64,000 nt of DNA, taken from contig UBZT01000009.1 of NCBI GenBank assembly GCA_900470155.1, forward strand, positions 186,001-250,000, written 5' to 3'. The first letter of the stretch is position 1, and the number at the start of each line of letters is the position of its first letter. This stretch comes from Hyphomicrobiales bacterium. Its GTDB lineage: Bacteria > Pseudomonadota > Alphaproteobacteria > Rhizobiales > Rhizobiaceae. A model generated the notes under the pieces. It was given only the letters and a program-made list of their open reading frames with translations, was not told the origin of the DNA and ran no database searches. A program made the translations under genes and the position numbers. Shown here piece by piece: positions 8,807 through 17,476 of the stretch.

Positions 8807-9064
8807 ATGGCCGAGATCACGAATGAGCTGATTTTTGAATTGCTGAAGAAGATTCAGCATGAAATGTCTGGCTTGAAGTTCGAGATGGCCAGCACCAAAA
8901 ACGAGCTTAGCAATCTGCGCGGGACGGTCGCCTCCATGCAGATGGACATACATCAGATCTACACGCGGTTGGACCGCGTGGATCAGCGTCTCAGTCGAAT
9001 TGAAAATCGCCTGGAGCTGCGGGAGCTTCAGGAAGCACAAGCAAGGTTTGAGCCACAGCCATGA
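8807..9064 (+). CDS. Small coiled-coil protein inside the pur operon
   Basis: The product is an 85-residue, mostly alpha-helical acidic/basic protein. Residues 8-75 show a continuous coiled-coil pattern ([16 protein letters not shown] through [20 protein letters not shown]). There is no signal peptide or membrane segment. The ATG at 8807 has GGAG nine bases upstream. It starts 21 bases after purS, and its TGA overlaps the purQ ATG (ATGA), so it is translationally coupled to purQ. I recognise no named family. The position suggests, but does not show, a link to the PurS-Q-L complex. Confidence 0.8.
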   Translation: MAEITNELIFELLKKIQHEMSGLKFEMASTKNELSNLRGTVASMQMDIHQIYTRLDRVDQRLSRIENRLELRELQEAQARFEPQP

Positions 9065-9732
9065 AGTCCGCCGTCGTCCAGCTCCCCGGCCTCAATCGCG
9101 ATCGCGACATGATTGCCGCCCTCACCAAGATTTCCGGCCATGCCCCGACCACCATCTGGCAGACCGAAACGCAGATTCCGGACGTCGACCTGATCGTCAT
9201 CCCGGGCGGCTTCTCCTACGGCGATTACCTGCGTTGCGGCGCGATCGCCGCCCGCATGCCGGTCATGCAGGCGATCAAGGAAAAGGTGGAACAAGGCGTC
9301 AAGGTCATCGGCGTCTGCAACGGCTTCCAGATCCTGGTCGAAGCCGGCCTGCTTCCCGGCGCACTGATGCGCAATGCGTCTCTGAAATTCGTCTGCAGGG
9401 AGATCAAGCTCGAAGTCGCCAACGCCGACACGGACTTCACCCGCGCCTACGCCAAGGGCCAGATCATCCGCTGCCCGGTCGCCCATCATGACGGCAACTA
9501 TTTCGCCGATGCTGAAACCTTGAAGGCGATCGAAGGCAATGGCCAGGTCGTATTCCGCTATGCCGACGGCACCAATCCGAATGGTTCGGTCAACGATATT
9601 GCCGGCGTCATCAACGCCAAGGGCAATGTCATCGGCATGATGCCGCATCCGGAAAACCTGATCGAAGCGGCCCATGGCGGCAATGACGGTCGCGGCATCT
9701 TTGCTTCGGCGCTCGACGTCATCGCGGCATAA
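9061..9732 (+). CDS. purQ: FGAM synthase, PurQ glutaminase subunit
   Basis: PurQ is the class I glutamine amidotransferase subunit that hydrolyses glutamine and feeds ammonia to PurL. The 223 residues show the oxyanion region [15 protein letters not shown], the nucleophile elbow GVCNGFQIL with the catalytic Cys, and the terminal His/Glu motif MMPHPEN. Its ATG overlaps the stop of the preceding small gene by four bases. It partners purS (8543) and purL (12827), which are separated here by five unrelated genes. Confidence 0.97.
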   Translation: MKSAVVQLPGLNRDRDMIAALTKISGHAPTTIWQTETQIPDVDLIVIPGGFSYGDYLRCGAIAARMPVMQAIKEKVEQGVKVIGVCNGFQILVEAGLLPGALMRNASLKFVCREIKLEVANADTDFTRAYAKGQIIRCPVAHHDGNYFADAETLKAIEGNGQVVFRYADGTNPNGSVNDIAGVINAKGNVIGMMPHPENLIEAAHGGNDGRGIFASALDVIAA

Positions 9733-9791
9733 ATCAAGCTTCGCTTAACCAAAATGATGCTAGAGAGGCGGCGAACAGCCGGATACCTGCC

Positions 9792-10178
9792 ATGCGCCCC
9801 TTTCTCTGCCTTGCCTTTGTTTCAGCCGCAACACTGCTTGCCGCCTGCAAGCCCGAAGCGCCGCCACCGCCGCCGCGTGGGCAATCCGCTCTGGATGTGA
9901 TGGAACTCGTTGCCGTCGCCGCCAATCGCTGCTGGTTCAAATCCGGCGACCCGGCCTTCAAGGCCTATTCGATGGCACCGGAACTGAACTCCTTCTCCGG
10001 CAAGCCGCGCTTCCTCGTCGTTCGCCGCGGCTCTGCCGACATCCGCCCGCTTCTCGTCGTTCAGGCCGAGGGACGCCCTGCGCGGCTGGATGTTTTTGGA
10101 CCGATGATGAACGAGACAGGCGCCGACCGCATCCGCAAGGACGTGCTGCACTGGGCAAAGGGTGGGAAGAACTGCTGA
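9792..10178 (+). CDS. Small hypothetical lipoprotein
   Basis: The 128-residue protein has a clear lipoprotein signal: a short basic start, a hydrophobic stretch and the lipobox LLAAC with Cys19 as the predicted lipidated residue. A Pro-rich spacer follows (EAPPPPPRG), then a compact domain of about 100 residues (ALDVMELVAVAANRCWF, RRGSADIRPLLVVQ) ending in a lone Cys. By family rules it would be anchored in the inner or outer membrane. I do not recognise a functional family. It lies 59 bases after purQ and could be read through from it. Confidence 0.75.
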   Translation: MRPFLCLAFVSAATLLAACKPEAPPPPPRGQSALDVMELVAVAANRCWFKSGDPAFKAYSMAPELNSFSGKPRFLVVRRGSADIRPLLVVQAEGRPARLDVFGPMMNETGADRIRKDVLHWAKGGKNC

Positions 10179-10303
10179 CGGACCGGCGGAGACGGCCGCA
10201 TCCTTGACGTGCCATGAGCCGTCATATGTAAAATTTTATTGCCATGTCTCGAAACTCGCCTGAAACTCCACACTGAGAATCATTCAGCGGCGGGACGCTC
10301 ACA

Positions 10304-10876
10304 ATGAAATCCACCTTGAAGAACTGGCGCGTCGCAGCGCTGGTGATGGCTTTGCTGTGCGCCATCGACATGCCGGCAGCCGCCCAGGCGGCAGATTGGT
10401 CGATCGACGAGGCCCGGTTCGGGCTGGCGGGATCAATTCAGTCGCATAGCACCTTCGAAGCAGGATTGTTTCCGAGCGTGACGCTGTTTTTCGATCCGTT
10501 CGATGCGGTCCATGCTGCCACCTGGCAGGATACATTTTTGAGGCCACGCGTGCATACAGGTGCGATCGTCAGCACATCGGGCGACACCAGCCAGTTTTTC
10601 GCGGGTGTAAACTGGACGGTAGACCTGACGGACAGCTTTTTTCTGAACGCGGGCTTTGGCGGCGCCCTGCATGACGGCGATCTGCGCGACGACGGCACCA
10701 ATGGCCCCAAACTGGGCTGCCGGGTTCTGTTCAGCGAATTTGCCGCCGCCGGTTTTCGCTTTAATGAAAAACTCGCCATTGTCGCGACCGTGGACCACGC
10801 ATCGAATGCAAATCTTTGCGGCAATTCCAATGACGGTATCAGCCATGCGGGTCTGTCGCTGGCCTACCGGTTCTAG
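10304..10876 (+). CDS. PagL-like lipid A 3-O-deacylase
   Basis: This is a predicted outer-membrane beta-barrel esterase of the PagL/acyloxyacyl hydrolase family, which removes the 3-O acyl chain of lipid A. The 190 residues have a signal peptide ending near AAAQAA. Alternating hydrophobic strands follow (QFFAGVNWTVDLT, FFLNAGFGGALHDG), with the active-site motif DHASNANLC (His165, Ser167) and a C-terminal aromatic residue (LSLAYRF) typical of outer-membrane proteins. The usual catalytic Glu is not obvious at its expected spacing; Asp in the following NDG is a candidate. It is a single-gene unit. Confidence 0.82.
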   Translation: MKSTLKNWRVAALVMALLCAIDMPAAAQAADWSIDEARFGLAGSIQSHSTFEAGLFPSVTLFFDPFDAVHAATWQDTFLRPRVHTGAIVSTSGDTSQFFAGVNWTVDLTDSFFLNAGFGGALHDGDLRDDGTNGPKLGCRVLFSEFAAAGFRFNEKLAIVATVDHASNANLCGNSNDGISHAGLSLAYRF

Positions 10877-10889
10877 AGGGTAGCAACGG

Positions 10890-10943
10890 TGGGCCGGTCT
10901 GTCAGGTTGGGATGACGAACCGGCCCATCCCGGACACGTCCGG
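10890..10943. terminator. Convergent hairpins between the PagL-like and DUF1127 genes
   Basis: TGGGCCGGT (10890-10898) pairs with ACCGGCCCA (10919-10927) over a 20-base loop. Next to it, CCGGAC/GTCCGG (10930-10943) forms a second short hairpin just past the DUF1127 stop. Neither has a proper T tract, so these may be weak or factor-assisted terminators. Confidence 0.4.
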
Positions 10944-10945
10944 AA

Positions 10946-11176
10946 CTACAACATTCTCTGCAGCAAACTGACCTTACTCGCCTCGTAAAGCGCTTGTTCA
11001 CGGGTTATGCCGATGTCGCGCAACTGGCTTTCGCTCAACTCGAGCAAGGCCAGACGGCCACGTCGCTTCGACCAACGCGCGCGCATGTTACCAAATTCTC
11101 GAAGCACCAAAAGGCAGGCTCCCTTTATCCAAGAGCCACCTTCGGCCCTTGAAGGAATTGTATCTATTGTCACCAT
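10946..11176 (-). CDS. DUF1127 (YjiS-like) small protein
   Basis: The 76-residue protein ends in the DUF1127 core: RRGRLALLELSESQLRDIGITREQA. These small Arg-rich proteins are abundant in rhizobia; some members have been tied to RNA and phosphate metabolism, but this one has no known role. The ATG at 11176 has only a weak ribosome site. Codons 2-4 (GTG ACA ATA) form one arm of an inverted repeat whose other arm lies before the divergent MocR-type regulator. That regulator is the obvious candidate for controlling it. Confidence 0.82.
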   Translation of the reverse strand: MVTIDTIPSRAEGGSWIKGACLLVLREFGNMRARWSKRRGRLALLELSESQLRDIGITREQALYEASKVSLLQRML

Positions 11177-11248
11177 TTCCAGACCTGCAATCTACTTTGT
11201 ATCGATGGAATACGGATACAATTGACAGGCAGTGGGTGACAATATAGA
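11165..11248. promoter_or_regulatory. Nested inverted repeats in a divergent promoter region
   Basis: TATTGTCACC (11165-11174) is repeated inverted and perfectly as GGTGACAATA (11235-11244). Inside lies a second inverted repeat, TTGTATC (11197-11203) and GATACAA (11215-11221). The two share nearly the same centre (about 11205 and 11209). A possible -35 TTGACA (11222-11227) and -10 TATAGA (11243-11248, spacing 15) would place the start of the MocR transcript just before its ATG. These are likely operators for the divergent pair. Confidence 0.5.
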
Positions 11249-11256
11249 GAAATGTC

Positions 11257-12678
11257 ATGATGACAAATTGGCTTCCCACACTCTCGAAGGGGCAAGGCCC
11301 ACTTTATTTGCGCATTGCCGATGAAGCAGAGGCGGCAATAAAGGCAGGGCATCTGCCACACGGAACCAAGCTGCCGCCGCAACGCGACCTCGCTTATGAC
11401 GTCGGAGTTACAATCGGTACAATTTCACGCGCTTATAATGTCCTGCGAGAGCGCGGATTGGTGGCCGGCGAAGTCGGCCGCGGAACGTATGTGCATAACG
11501 GCAATGCCTTCGCACCGAACACACTGTCCGATCCGGTCACCCTCCAGTTCGGCGGAACACGTGCTCTGACGCCGCCTGCCGGGAAGTTGCGCTTCGACAC
11601 TACGGCGGCGGTGGACGTTGGACAGGCCGAGATCGTCGGGCGCGTCATGACCGAAATAGCAGCGGCCCATCCGGGCGAAATCTCCAGCTATACCCGGACA
11701 TTGTCGCCGGACTGGCAGGAAGCAGGCCGCAGATGGCTGTCGAACGGGAACTGGAGCCCGGAACGCGAGCAGGTTCTGCCGCAACTCGGCGTGCATGCCG
11801 GTGTCAACGCCGTGATCGCCGCCGTCAGCGGCACGGGCGATCGCATCGTTTGCGAGCACCTGACCTATTCCCAGGTTTCCCGCAGTGCCAATCTGATGGG
11901 CCGACAGATTGCCCTTGTCGATTCCGATGTCGATGGCATTCTGCCCGAAGACTTTGAGCGCGTCTGCGCCCGGGAACACCCCAAAGCCGCCTTCATCATG
12001 TCGTCGGGCCAGAATCCCACCCTCTCCTGCCTGCCCTTGTCGCGTCGCCGCGACATCATCGATATTGCGCGAAAATACAATGTTTGGCTGATCGAGGACT
12101 ACCTGTATGGCGGCATGATGGGCGACGGAATTCCCCTGCTGGCGGAACTGGCACCAGACCGCACCTTCCTTCTCAACGGGCTGTCGAAATCAGTCGCCGC
12201 CGGTGTACGCGGCGGCTGGGTGGCTTGCCCGCCGCATATGAGCCAGCGTGTGCGCGTCACCCAGAAGATGGTCAGTGGCGGTTTGCCCTTTCTGCTGGCA
12301 GAACTGTCTGCCCGACTTGTGCTGTCGGGTGCAGCCGACGAGATCCGCACGGCCGTATTGAACGAGTTGACTGCCCGTGAAGCCATTGTCCGCAAGCTCT
12401 TTGCCGGTTTCGAGTTTCGCTCGCATCCCCGCCTGCCCTTCTTCTGGCTGAAACTGCCGGAACCCTGGCTGTCGGGAACATTCAAACAGGCGGCGCTCGA
12501 CGTTGACGTGCTGATCGACGACGAGGACGAGTTCAAGCCGGCCCGGTCGTCGCGCGTGTTTCATCACGTCCGTGCCGGCTTCAGCGAAGGACGTGAACGC
12601 TCGATCTCCGAGGACGGATTGCGCACGCTTCGCCGGCTGCTCGACCAGACGCCCGTCGGCACGAGTGCCATCGTCTGA
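11257..12678 (+). CDS. MocR-type regulator (GntR wHTH plus aminotransferase fold)
   Basis: The 473-residue regulator joins an N-terminal GntR-type winged helix (about 13-80; PLYLRIADEAEAAIKAG, LPPQRDLAYDVGVTIGTISRAYNVL) to a class I aminotransferase-like domain. The latter should bind pyridoxal phosphate; the predicted Schiff-base Lys is in NGLSKSVAAGVRGGW. Other fold marks are GVHAGVNAVI and WLIEDYLYGG. Such proteins sense amino-acid or vitamin-B6-related ligands and often act on a divergent neighbour, here a DUF1127 gene 80 bases away with shared inverted repeats. The ATG at 11257 lacks a strong Shine-Dalgarno. Its effector is unknown. Confidence 0.93.
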   Translation: MMTNWLPTLSKGQGPLYLRIADEAEAAIKAGHLPHGTKLPPQRDLAYDVGVTIGTISRAYNVLRERGLVAGEVGRGTYVHNGNAFAPNTLSDPVTLQFGGTRALTPPAGKLRFDTTAAVDVGQAEIVGRVMTEIAAAHPGEISSYTRTLSPDWQEAGRRWLSNGNWSPEREQVLPQLGVHAGVNAVIAAVSGTGDRIVCEHLTYSQVSRSANLMGRQIALVDSDVDGILPEDFERVCAREHPKAAFIMSSGQNPTLSCLPLSRRRDIIDIARKYNVWLIEDYLYGGMMGDGIPLLAELAPDRTFLLNGLSKSVAAGVRGGWVACPPHMSQRVRVTQKMVSGGLPFLLAELSARLVLSGAADEIRTAVLNELTAREAIVRKLFAGFEFRSHPRLPFFWLKLPEPWLSGTFKQAALDVDVLIDDEDEFKPARSSRVFHHVRAGFSEGRERSISEDGLRTLRRLLDQTPVGTSAIV

Positions 12679-12826
12679 TCGCATCCATATCGGATTGCCA
12701 AGCAGGCAGTAAAACCGTCGAGAAACCTCCTTGTCTGCGCATTTTCCAGTCGCGCGCCGCGCAGGCATGCGTTATAGCCTGCCTCGAAACCGATCTCCCA
12801 CCGATCTCCATTGCCCTGAGAGCCAG

Positions 12827-15049
12827 ATGACCGTTTCCAACGCCCGTCCCATCACCGCAGAACTGATCGCAAGCCATGGCCTGAAGCCGGACGAATACGA
12901 TCGCATCCTGAACCTGATCGGACGCGAGCCGACCTTTACCGAGCTCGGTATCTTCTCGGCGATGTGGAACGAACATTGCTCCTACAAGTCCTCGAAGAAG
13001 TGGCTGAAGACGCTGCCGACCAAGGGTCCGCGCGTCATCCAGGGTCCGGGTGAAAATGCCGGCGTCGTCGATATCGATGATGGCGACGTCGTGGTCTTCA
13101 AGATGGAGAGCCATAACCACCCGTCCTATATCGAGCCCTATCAGGGTGCGGCCACCGGTGTCGGCGGTATCCTGCGCGACGTCTTCACCATGGGTGCCCG
13201 TCCAGTGGCGGCGATGAACGCGCTGCGCTTCGGCGCGCCGGATCATCCGAAGACCAAACACCTCGTGGCCGGCGTTGTCGCCGGTGTCGGCGGTTATGGC
13301 AATTCCTTCGGCGTACCGACGGTGGGTGGCGAAGTCGAATTCGACGCCCGCTACAACGGCAACATCCTGGTCAATGCCTTTGCGGCTGGCCTTGCCAAGT
13401 CCGACGGCATCTTCCTCTCCGAAGCCAAGGGCGTCGGCCTGCCCGTCGTCTATCTCGGCGCAAAGACTGGCCGCGACGGTGTCGGTGGCGCCACCATGGC
13501 ATCGGCCGAATTCGACGAATCGATCGAGGAAAAGCGCCCGACCGTCCAGGTCGGCGACCCCTTCACCGAAAAGTGCCTGCTGGAAGCCTGCCTCGAGCTG
13601 ATGCAGACCGGCGCGGTCATCGCCATCCAGGACATGGGTGCCGCCGGCCTCACCTGCTCGGCTGTCGAAATGGGCGCCAAGGGCGACCTCGGCATCGAGC
13701 TGCAGCTCGACAAGGTGCCGGTGCGCGAAGAGCGTATGACGGCCTATGAAATGATGCTGTCGGAGAGCCAGGAGCGCATGCTCATGGTTCTGGAACCCTC
13801 GAAGGAAGAGGTCGCCAAGGCGATCTTCGTCAAATGGGGCCTCGACTTCGCGATCGTCGGCTACACCACCGACGACCTGCGTTTCCGTGTACTCCACCAG
13901 GGCGAGGAAGTCGCGAACCTCCCGATCAAGGAACTCGGCGACGAGGCTCCGGAATATGATCGTCCGTGGATCGAGCCGAAGACGCCCGCCCCGCTCGCCG
14001 ATAGCGATATTCCCTCCGCTGATATTAGCGACAGCCTGCTGAAACTGGTTGGCTCCGCCAACAACTCCTCGCGTCGCTGGGTCTACGAACAGTATGACAC
14101 GCTGATCCAGGGCAATTCTCTGCAGCTTCCGGGCGGTGATGCCGGCGTCATCCGCGTCGACAATCATCCGACCAAGGCGCTGGCCTTCTCCTCCGACGTC
14201 ACCCCGCGTTATGTCGAGGCCGATCCCTTCGAAGGCGGCAAGCAGGCGGTTGCCGAGTGCTGGCGCAATATTACCGCCACCGGCGCTTTGCCATTGGCAG
14301 CGACCGACAACCTGAACTTCGGCAATCCGGAGCGGCCGGAGATCATGGGCCAGCTGGTATTTGCCATCAAGGGCATCGGTGAAGCCTGCCTGGCGCTCGA
14401 CTTCCCGATCGTTTCGGGCAACGTCTCGCTCTATAACGAGACCAACGGCCAGGGCATCCTGCCGACTCCGACGATTGCAGGCGTCGGCCTGATGAAGGAC
14501 TGGTCGAAGATGGCCCGCATCCGCTTTGCCGCCCAGGGCGAGGCGATCCTGCTCGCCGGCGCGCCGTCTTCCTGGGGCACGCATCTCGGCCAGTCGGTCT
14601 ATCTGCGTGACATTCACGGCCGCTCCGATGGCCCGGCACCGCATGTCGATCTCGCCCACGAAAAGAAGGTCGGCGATTTTGTCCGCGGCCTGATCGAGGA
14701 CGGCCTGGCAACGGCCGTGCACGACTGCTCGTCTGGCGGCCTTGCGCTGGCGGTCACGGAAATGGCCATGGCATCGGGAATCGGCGCGACCGTCAACGCC
14801 TTGAACGACGCCAACCCGGTTGCGGTTTTCTACGGCGAAGACCAGGGCCGCTACGTGCTGACCGTCACGCAGGAGAATGTCGACAAGGTTCAGGTCCGCG
14901 CCGAAGCCGCTGGCGTGTTCTGCCCGTGGATCGGCCGCACCGGCGGATCCAATGTCACGCTCGGTGATGCACGGCCCGTTGCAATTGAAGAATTGCGCTC
15001 GGCCCATGAATCGTGGTTCCCTTCCTTCATGGACGGCGAGATCGCTTAA
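12827..15049 (+). CDS. purL: FGAM synthase, PurL subunit
   Basis: PurL is the large ATP-dependent subunit converting FGAR to FGAM using ammonia from PurQ. The 740-residue form is the short type that needs PurS and PurQ, consistent with both being encoded upstream. Visible motifs are [50 protein letters not shown] [12 protein letters not shown], and [16 protein letters not shown] near the end. The ATG at 12827 is chosen from family alignment; an earlier in-frame start at 12731 would add a non-conserved tail. bolA follows 33 bases later. Confidence 0.97.
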   Translation: MTVSNARPITAELIASHGLKPDEYDRILNLIGREPTFTELGIFSAMWNEHCSYKSSKKWLKTLPTKGPRVIQGPGENAGVVDIDDGDVVVFKMESHNHPSYIEPYQGAATGVGGILRDVFTMGARPVAAMNALRFGAPDHPKTKHLVAGVVAGVGGYGNSFGVPTVGGEVEFDARYNGNILVNAFAAGLAKSDGIFLSEAKGVGLPVVYLGAKTGRDGVGGATMASAEFDESIEEKRPTVQVGDPFTEKCLLEACLELMQTGAVIAIQDMGAAGLTCSAVEMGAKGDLGIELQLDKVPVREERMTAYEMMLSESQERMLMVLEPSKEEVAKAIFVKWGLDFAIVGYTTDDLRFRVLHQGEEVANLPIKELGDEAPEYDRPWIEPKTPAPLADSDIPSADISDSLLKLVGSANNSSRRWVYEQYDTLIQGNSLQLPGGDAGVIRVDNHPTKALAFSSDVTPRYVEADPFEGGKQAVAECWRNITATGALPLAATDNLNFGNPERPEIMGQLVFAIKGIGEACLALDFPIVSGNVSLYNETNGQGILPTPTIAGVGLMKDWSKMARIRFAAQGEAILLAGAPSSWGTHLGQSVYLRDIHGRSDGPAPHVDLAHEKKVGDFVRGLIEDGLATAVHDCSSGGLALAVTEMAMASGIGATVNALNDANPVAVFYGEDQGRYVLTVTQENVDKVQVRAEAAGVFCPWIGRTGGSNVTLGDARPVAIEELRSAHESWFPSFMDGEIA

Positions 15050-15082
15050 AGCGGCAGCCAAAAGATTGCAGGAGGATAGCCA

Positions 15083-15316
15083 ATGCCGATGAACCCGGGC
15101 GATATCGAAGACATGATCAAGGCCGGCATTCCCGGCGCCAAGGTCGTCATCCGCGACCTGGCAGGCGACGGAGACCACTACGCAGCCGAAGTTGTCGCAG
15201 AGGCCTTTCGAGGCAAGAACCGGGTGCAGCAGCACCAGATGGTCTATGACGCACTGAAGGGCAACATGGGCGGCGTTCTGCATGCGCTGGCGCTGCAGAC
15301 CAGCATTCCCGAGTAG
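15083..15316 (+). CDS. bolA: BolA family protein
   Basis: BolA-type proteins pair with CGFS monothiol glutaredoxins around a shared [2Fe-2S] cluster in iron and Fe-S handling. The 77 residues show the fold: MNPGDIEDMIKAGIPGAKVVIRDL, a GDGDHYAAEVVAEAF loop-strand, then NRVQQHQMVYDAL. The invariant cluster-ligand His is in QQHQMVY. AGGAGG lies before the ATG. It follows purL closely and may be read from the purL transcript. The likely partner, grxD, is encoded 1.7 kb downstream. Confidence 0.95.
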   Translation: MPMNPGDIEDMIKAGIPGAKVVIRDLAGDGDHYAAEVVAEAFRGKNRVQQHQMVYDALKGNMGGVLHALALQTSIPE

Positions 15317-15343
15317 CGACACAGCGGCACCGATAGAGAAATT

Positions 15344-15381
15344 GAAGAGGCCCGCCAGACTGATGTCAGGCGGGCCTCTTC
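15344..15381. terminator. Long hairpin terminator after bolA
   Basis: GAAGAGGCCCGCC (15344-15356) pairs perfectly with GGCGGGCCTCTTC (15369-15381), with a further GAC/GTC pairing in the loop. It lies between convergent genes and can serve both strands. The T tract is poor. Confidence 0.65.
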
Positions 15382-15396
15382 ATGTCGTGCGGGGCA

Positions 15397-16545
15397 TCAC
15401 AGTATCGGTGGTTGATCCGACTTGAGATCGACGAAACTGGCGGCAGGCAGCGGTCCTGCAGTCATCAGGGTAAAGTCGAAGCCGCTCTTGCGATCCGGCC
15501 CGAGGATATATTGCCGGTGCATACGCAACAGGTCTCGGCGGTTCTTTCTATAGCGCTCCGGCGACAGCGCATGTTTGAACCGGATGAAGACCAGCTTCGG
15601 CTGCGGCGCGTCCGCATGCCCAGAGAGCGCCACGGTATGGCACCGGTAGAGATGGATCGGGTCGGTCAGACACTGGATGTCGAACCAGAACACATCGCGG
15701 TTGCGCGCCAGCGCGCCGACACGCCGGCGCAAAGTGGTCGCGCTCGACAACAGGGCACATTGCAGGGCAGCGCCCCCGAGCGTGACGAAGGTGACATCTC
15801 TGTCAGCGAAAGCCTCAGGCTCCTTCTCCAGCACCCGGCCGATTGCGGCGATTGCCAGGCTGGCGCCCATGCTGTGTGCCGAGATCAGGACTTCGTCCAC
15901 GTCCTGTTTCAACGCCTTCAACATGTGATCCGCACTTTTCTCGACCCAAGCCCGCACCGCTTCGTCGTCACGCGCAACCGCAAGCGCCAGCCGCCAGTCG
16001 GCAAACAGATGCAGGGTGTGGAAGCGGTTGGAATAGGGCACGAACAGAAAGACGAAAAATCCGAGAGCGGCCGGTACCGAAAGGCCGAACAGCCAGGACG
16101 ACAGCCCAAGCACCACCGGCAGGGCCGCCATCGTGAGGCTCAGCACCATTGCCAGCCCGACAAACAGGAAGGGAAACAGGAAGAACAGCCCGAAGCGCCA
16201 GGCATGACGCAGGTAGCCTCCGGCGCCGCCCTGAAGCACAATATGGACCGCGGCGCAGTAGCCCGACAGCAATTGCCGCCAGAGCAGTTCGGAGCGCATT
16301 TCGGCAATCAGATCATTGTGGTCGTAGACATGGATGGTCGAGCGTACCTGCCACTCCTCAGCTCTTGCATCGACATCGAAGCGCGCACCACCGTCGTCCT
16401 GCACCAGAGGCTTCACGGCAAAGTCCGCCTCCCAGACCTTGGAGGCTTGCGCAGCGGAGCGAATATAGCGCTGGTGATGGGCCGCCGCATCGAGAGGCTC
16501 GAAGCCGGGGAAATGCAGAACCAGCCTGGTCTTGATCTTTTTCAT
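15397..16545 (-). CDS. Membrane protein with alpha/beta-hydrolase fold
   Basis: The 382-residue protein starts with a hydrolase-like strand and oxyanion loop (RLVLHFPGFEP). It then has two or three membrane segments (about 117-170; FFLFPFLFVGLAMVLSLTMA and AALGFFVFLFVPY), and afterwards resumes the hydrolase fold with ISAHSMGASLA around Ser225. The elbow is AHSMG, with Ala for the first Gly. FVTLGGAAL and DPIHLY follow, typical of lipase-like folds. I cannot assign a substrate. The ATG at 16545 has only a weak AGAG site. It is a single gene, convergent with bolA. Confidence 0.75.
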   Translation of the reverse strand: MKKIKTRLVLHFPGFEPLDAAAHHQRYIRSAAQASKVWEADFAVKPLVQDDGGARFDVDARAEEWQVRSTIHVYDHNDLIAEMRSELLWRQLLSGYCAAVHIVLQGGAGGYLRHAWRFGLFFLFPFLFVGLAMVLSLTMAALPVVLGLSSWLFGLSVPAALGFFVFLFVPYSNRFHTLHLFADWRLALAVARDDEAVRAWVEKSADHMLKALKQDVDEVLISAHSMGASLAIAAIGRVLEKEPEAFADRDVTFVTLGGAALQCALLSSATTLRRRVGALARNRDVFWFDIQCLTDPIHLYRCHTVALSGHADAPQPKLVFIRFKHALSPERYRKNRRDLLRMHRQYILGPDRKSGFDFTLMTAGPLPAASFVDLKSDQPPIL

Positions 16546-16688
16546 TGTCTCTGTTCGTTGATGGCGATCAGCGACCGCAAGCAGCGCTTGCTAGACGAGA
16601 AGTCCCCGGATTAAAAGAGTGGAGGTCGAAAAAGCCCCAGCTTCACGGGTCATTCGCCATTGCGTGGTCAAATCTGGAGACAATATCG

Positions 16689-16928
16689 ATGGCCGATCTG
16701 GTCAAAGACATGGTGAGCGACGTCATCGAAGGCGTCCTGAAGGAAATCCTCAAGAAGACGACAGGCAGGGGCACCACCCGTCGCCGCAAACGCCAGACCC
16801 GCTCCGCCACCAGCGGCCGCTTCGTCAGGAAGACCGCACGCAGCAAGGCGAAGACCGCAAAGCCCGCACGCAAGCAGGTCAGCCGCCGCCGCAGTTCTTC
16901 CAACCGCAGCAGGCAGCGCGCACGTTAA
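16689..16928 (+). CDS. Small basic protein with histone H1-like tail
   Basis: The 79-residue protein has a short helical head (MADLVKDMVSDVIEGVLKEI) followed by a tail made almost entirely of Arg, Lys, Ser, Thr and Ala (residues 24-79, such as RRRKRQTRSA and KAKTAKPARKQ). The tail resembles bacterial H1-like nucleoid proteins, and DNA or RNA binding is likely on charge alone. The ATG at 16689 has GGAGA eight bases upstream, which argues for a real gene. No defined family is recognised. Confidence 0.65.
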   Translation: MADLVKDMVSDVIEGVLKEILKKTTGRGTTRRRKRQTRSATSGRFVRKTARSKAKTAKPARKQVSRRRSSSNRSRQRAR

Positions 16929-17053
16929 ACGGAGTTCGCTGAATTACCGTGAAATGTTGTAACGCATAACTCTGGCAAAAGCGCCGTCTGCTTGCTATCT
17001 AGAAACACGGCTACAAACAGCGGACCTTGAATCCGCGCGTGAAAGGAAGACCC

Positions 17054-17389
17054 ATGAGCGGCATCAACGAATTCATCGACAACGAAGTAAAGAGCAACCC
17101 GGTCGTCCTGTTCATGAAGGGCAGCCCACAGTTTCCGCAGTGTGGTTTCTCGGGTCAGGTCGTACAGATCCTTGACTACCTCGGTGTCGACTACAAGGGC
17201 GTAAACGTTCTTGCAGACGCGGAAATCCGCCAGGGTATCAAGGACTATTCCAACTGGCCGACGATCCCGCAGCTCTACATCAAGGGCGAGTTTGTCGGCG
17301 GCTGCGACATCATCCGCGAAATGTTCCAGGCCGGCGAACTGCAGAAGCATTTTGAAGACCAGGGCATTGCCGTTCGCGGCGCCGCCTGA
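17054..17389 (+). CDS. grxD: Monothiol glutaredoxin, CGFS type (Grx4)
   Basis: This cytoplasmic glutaredoxin carries and transfers [2Fe-2S] clusters, usually in a complex with BolA. The 111 residues have [12 protein letters not shown] with the CGFS site at 30-33, the glutathione-binding [20 protein letters not shown], and a helical C-terminus. The ATG at 17054 follows AAGGAAG. Although separated from bolA by two genes, the pair is the classical functional partnership. A strong terminator hairpin follows. Confidence 0.96.
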   Translation: MSGINEFIDNEVKSNPVVLFMKGSPQFPQCGFSGQVVQILDYLGVDYKGVNVLADAEIRQGIKDYSNWPTIPQLYIKGEFVGGCDIIREMFQAGELQKHFEDQGIAVRGAA

Positions 17390-17427
17390 TCCATTCACCG
17401 CAAGACAATTCATACTCTTCGGTTGAC

Positions 17428-17452
17428 AAGGCGTTGCCCCGGGCAACGCCTT
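17428..17452 (+). terminator. Hairpin terminator after grxD
   Basis: AAGGCGTTGCCC (17428-17439) pairs with GGGCAACGCCTT (17441-17452), a 12-base perfect stem with a minimal loop. TGCTGCCGTTTTAAGG follows. It lies between grxD and the MFS gene start. Confidence 0.7.
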
Positions 17453-17476
17453 GCTGCCGTTTTAAGGTCATTTTTC

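Noticed and set aside
7577-9040. Open frame of about 480 codons on the - strand across purC and purS
   Set aside because: It runs antisense through two certain purine genes and shows no protein family.
12679-12826. Purine riboswitch before purL, purB or purC
   Set aside because: The conserved purine aptamer loops and three-way junction were not seen in any of these upstream regions.
12581-15322. Very long open frame on the - strand opposite purL (over 900 codons)
   Set aside because: It mirrors purL codon for codon, has no ribosome site or recognisable domain, and such antisense frames are common in GC-rich genes because stop codons are rare in the reverse complement.
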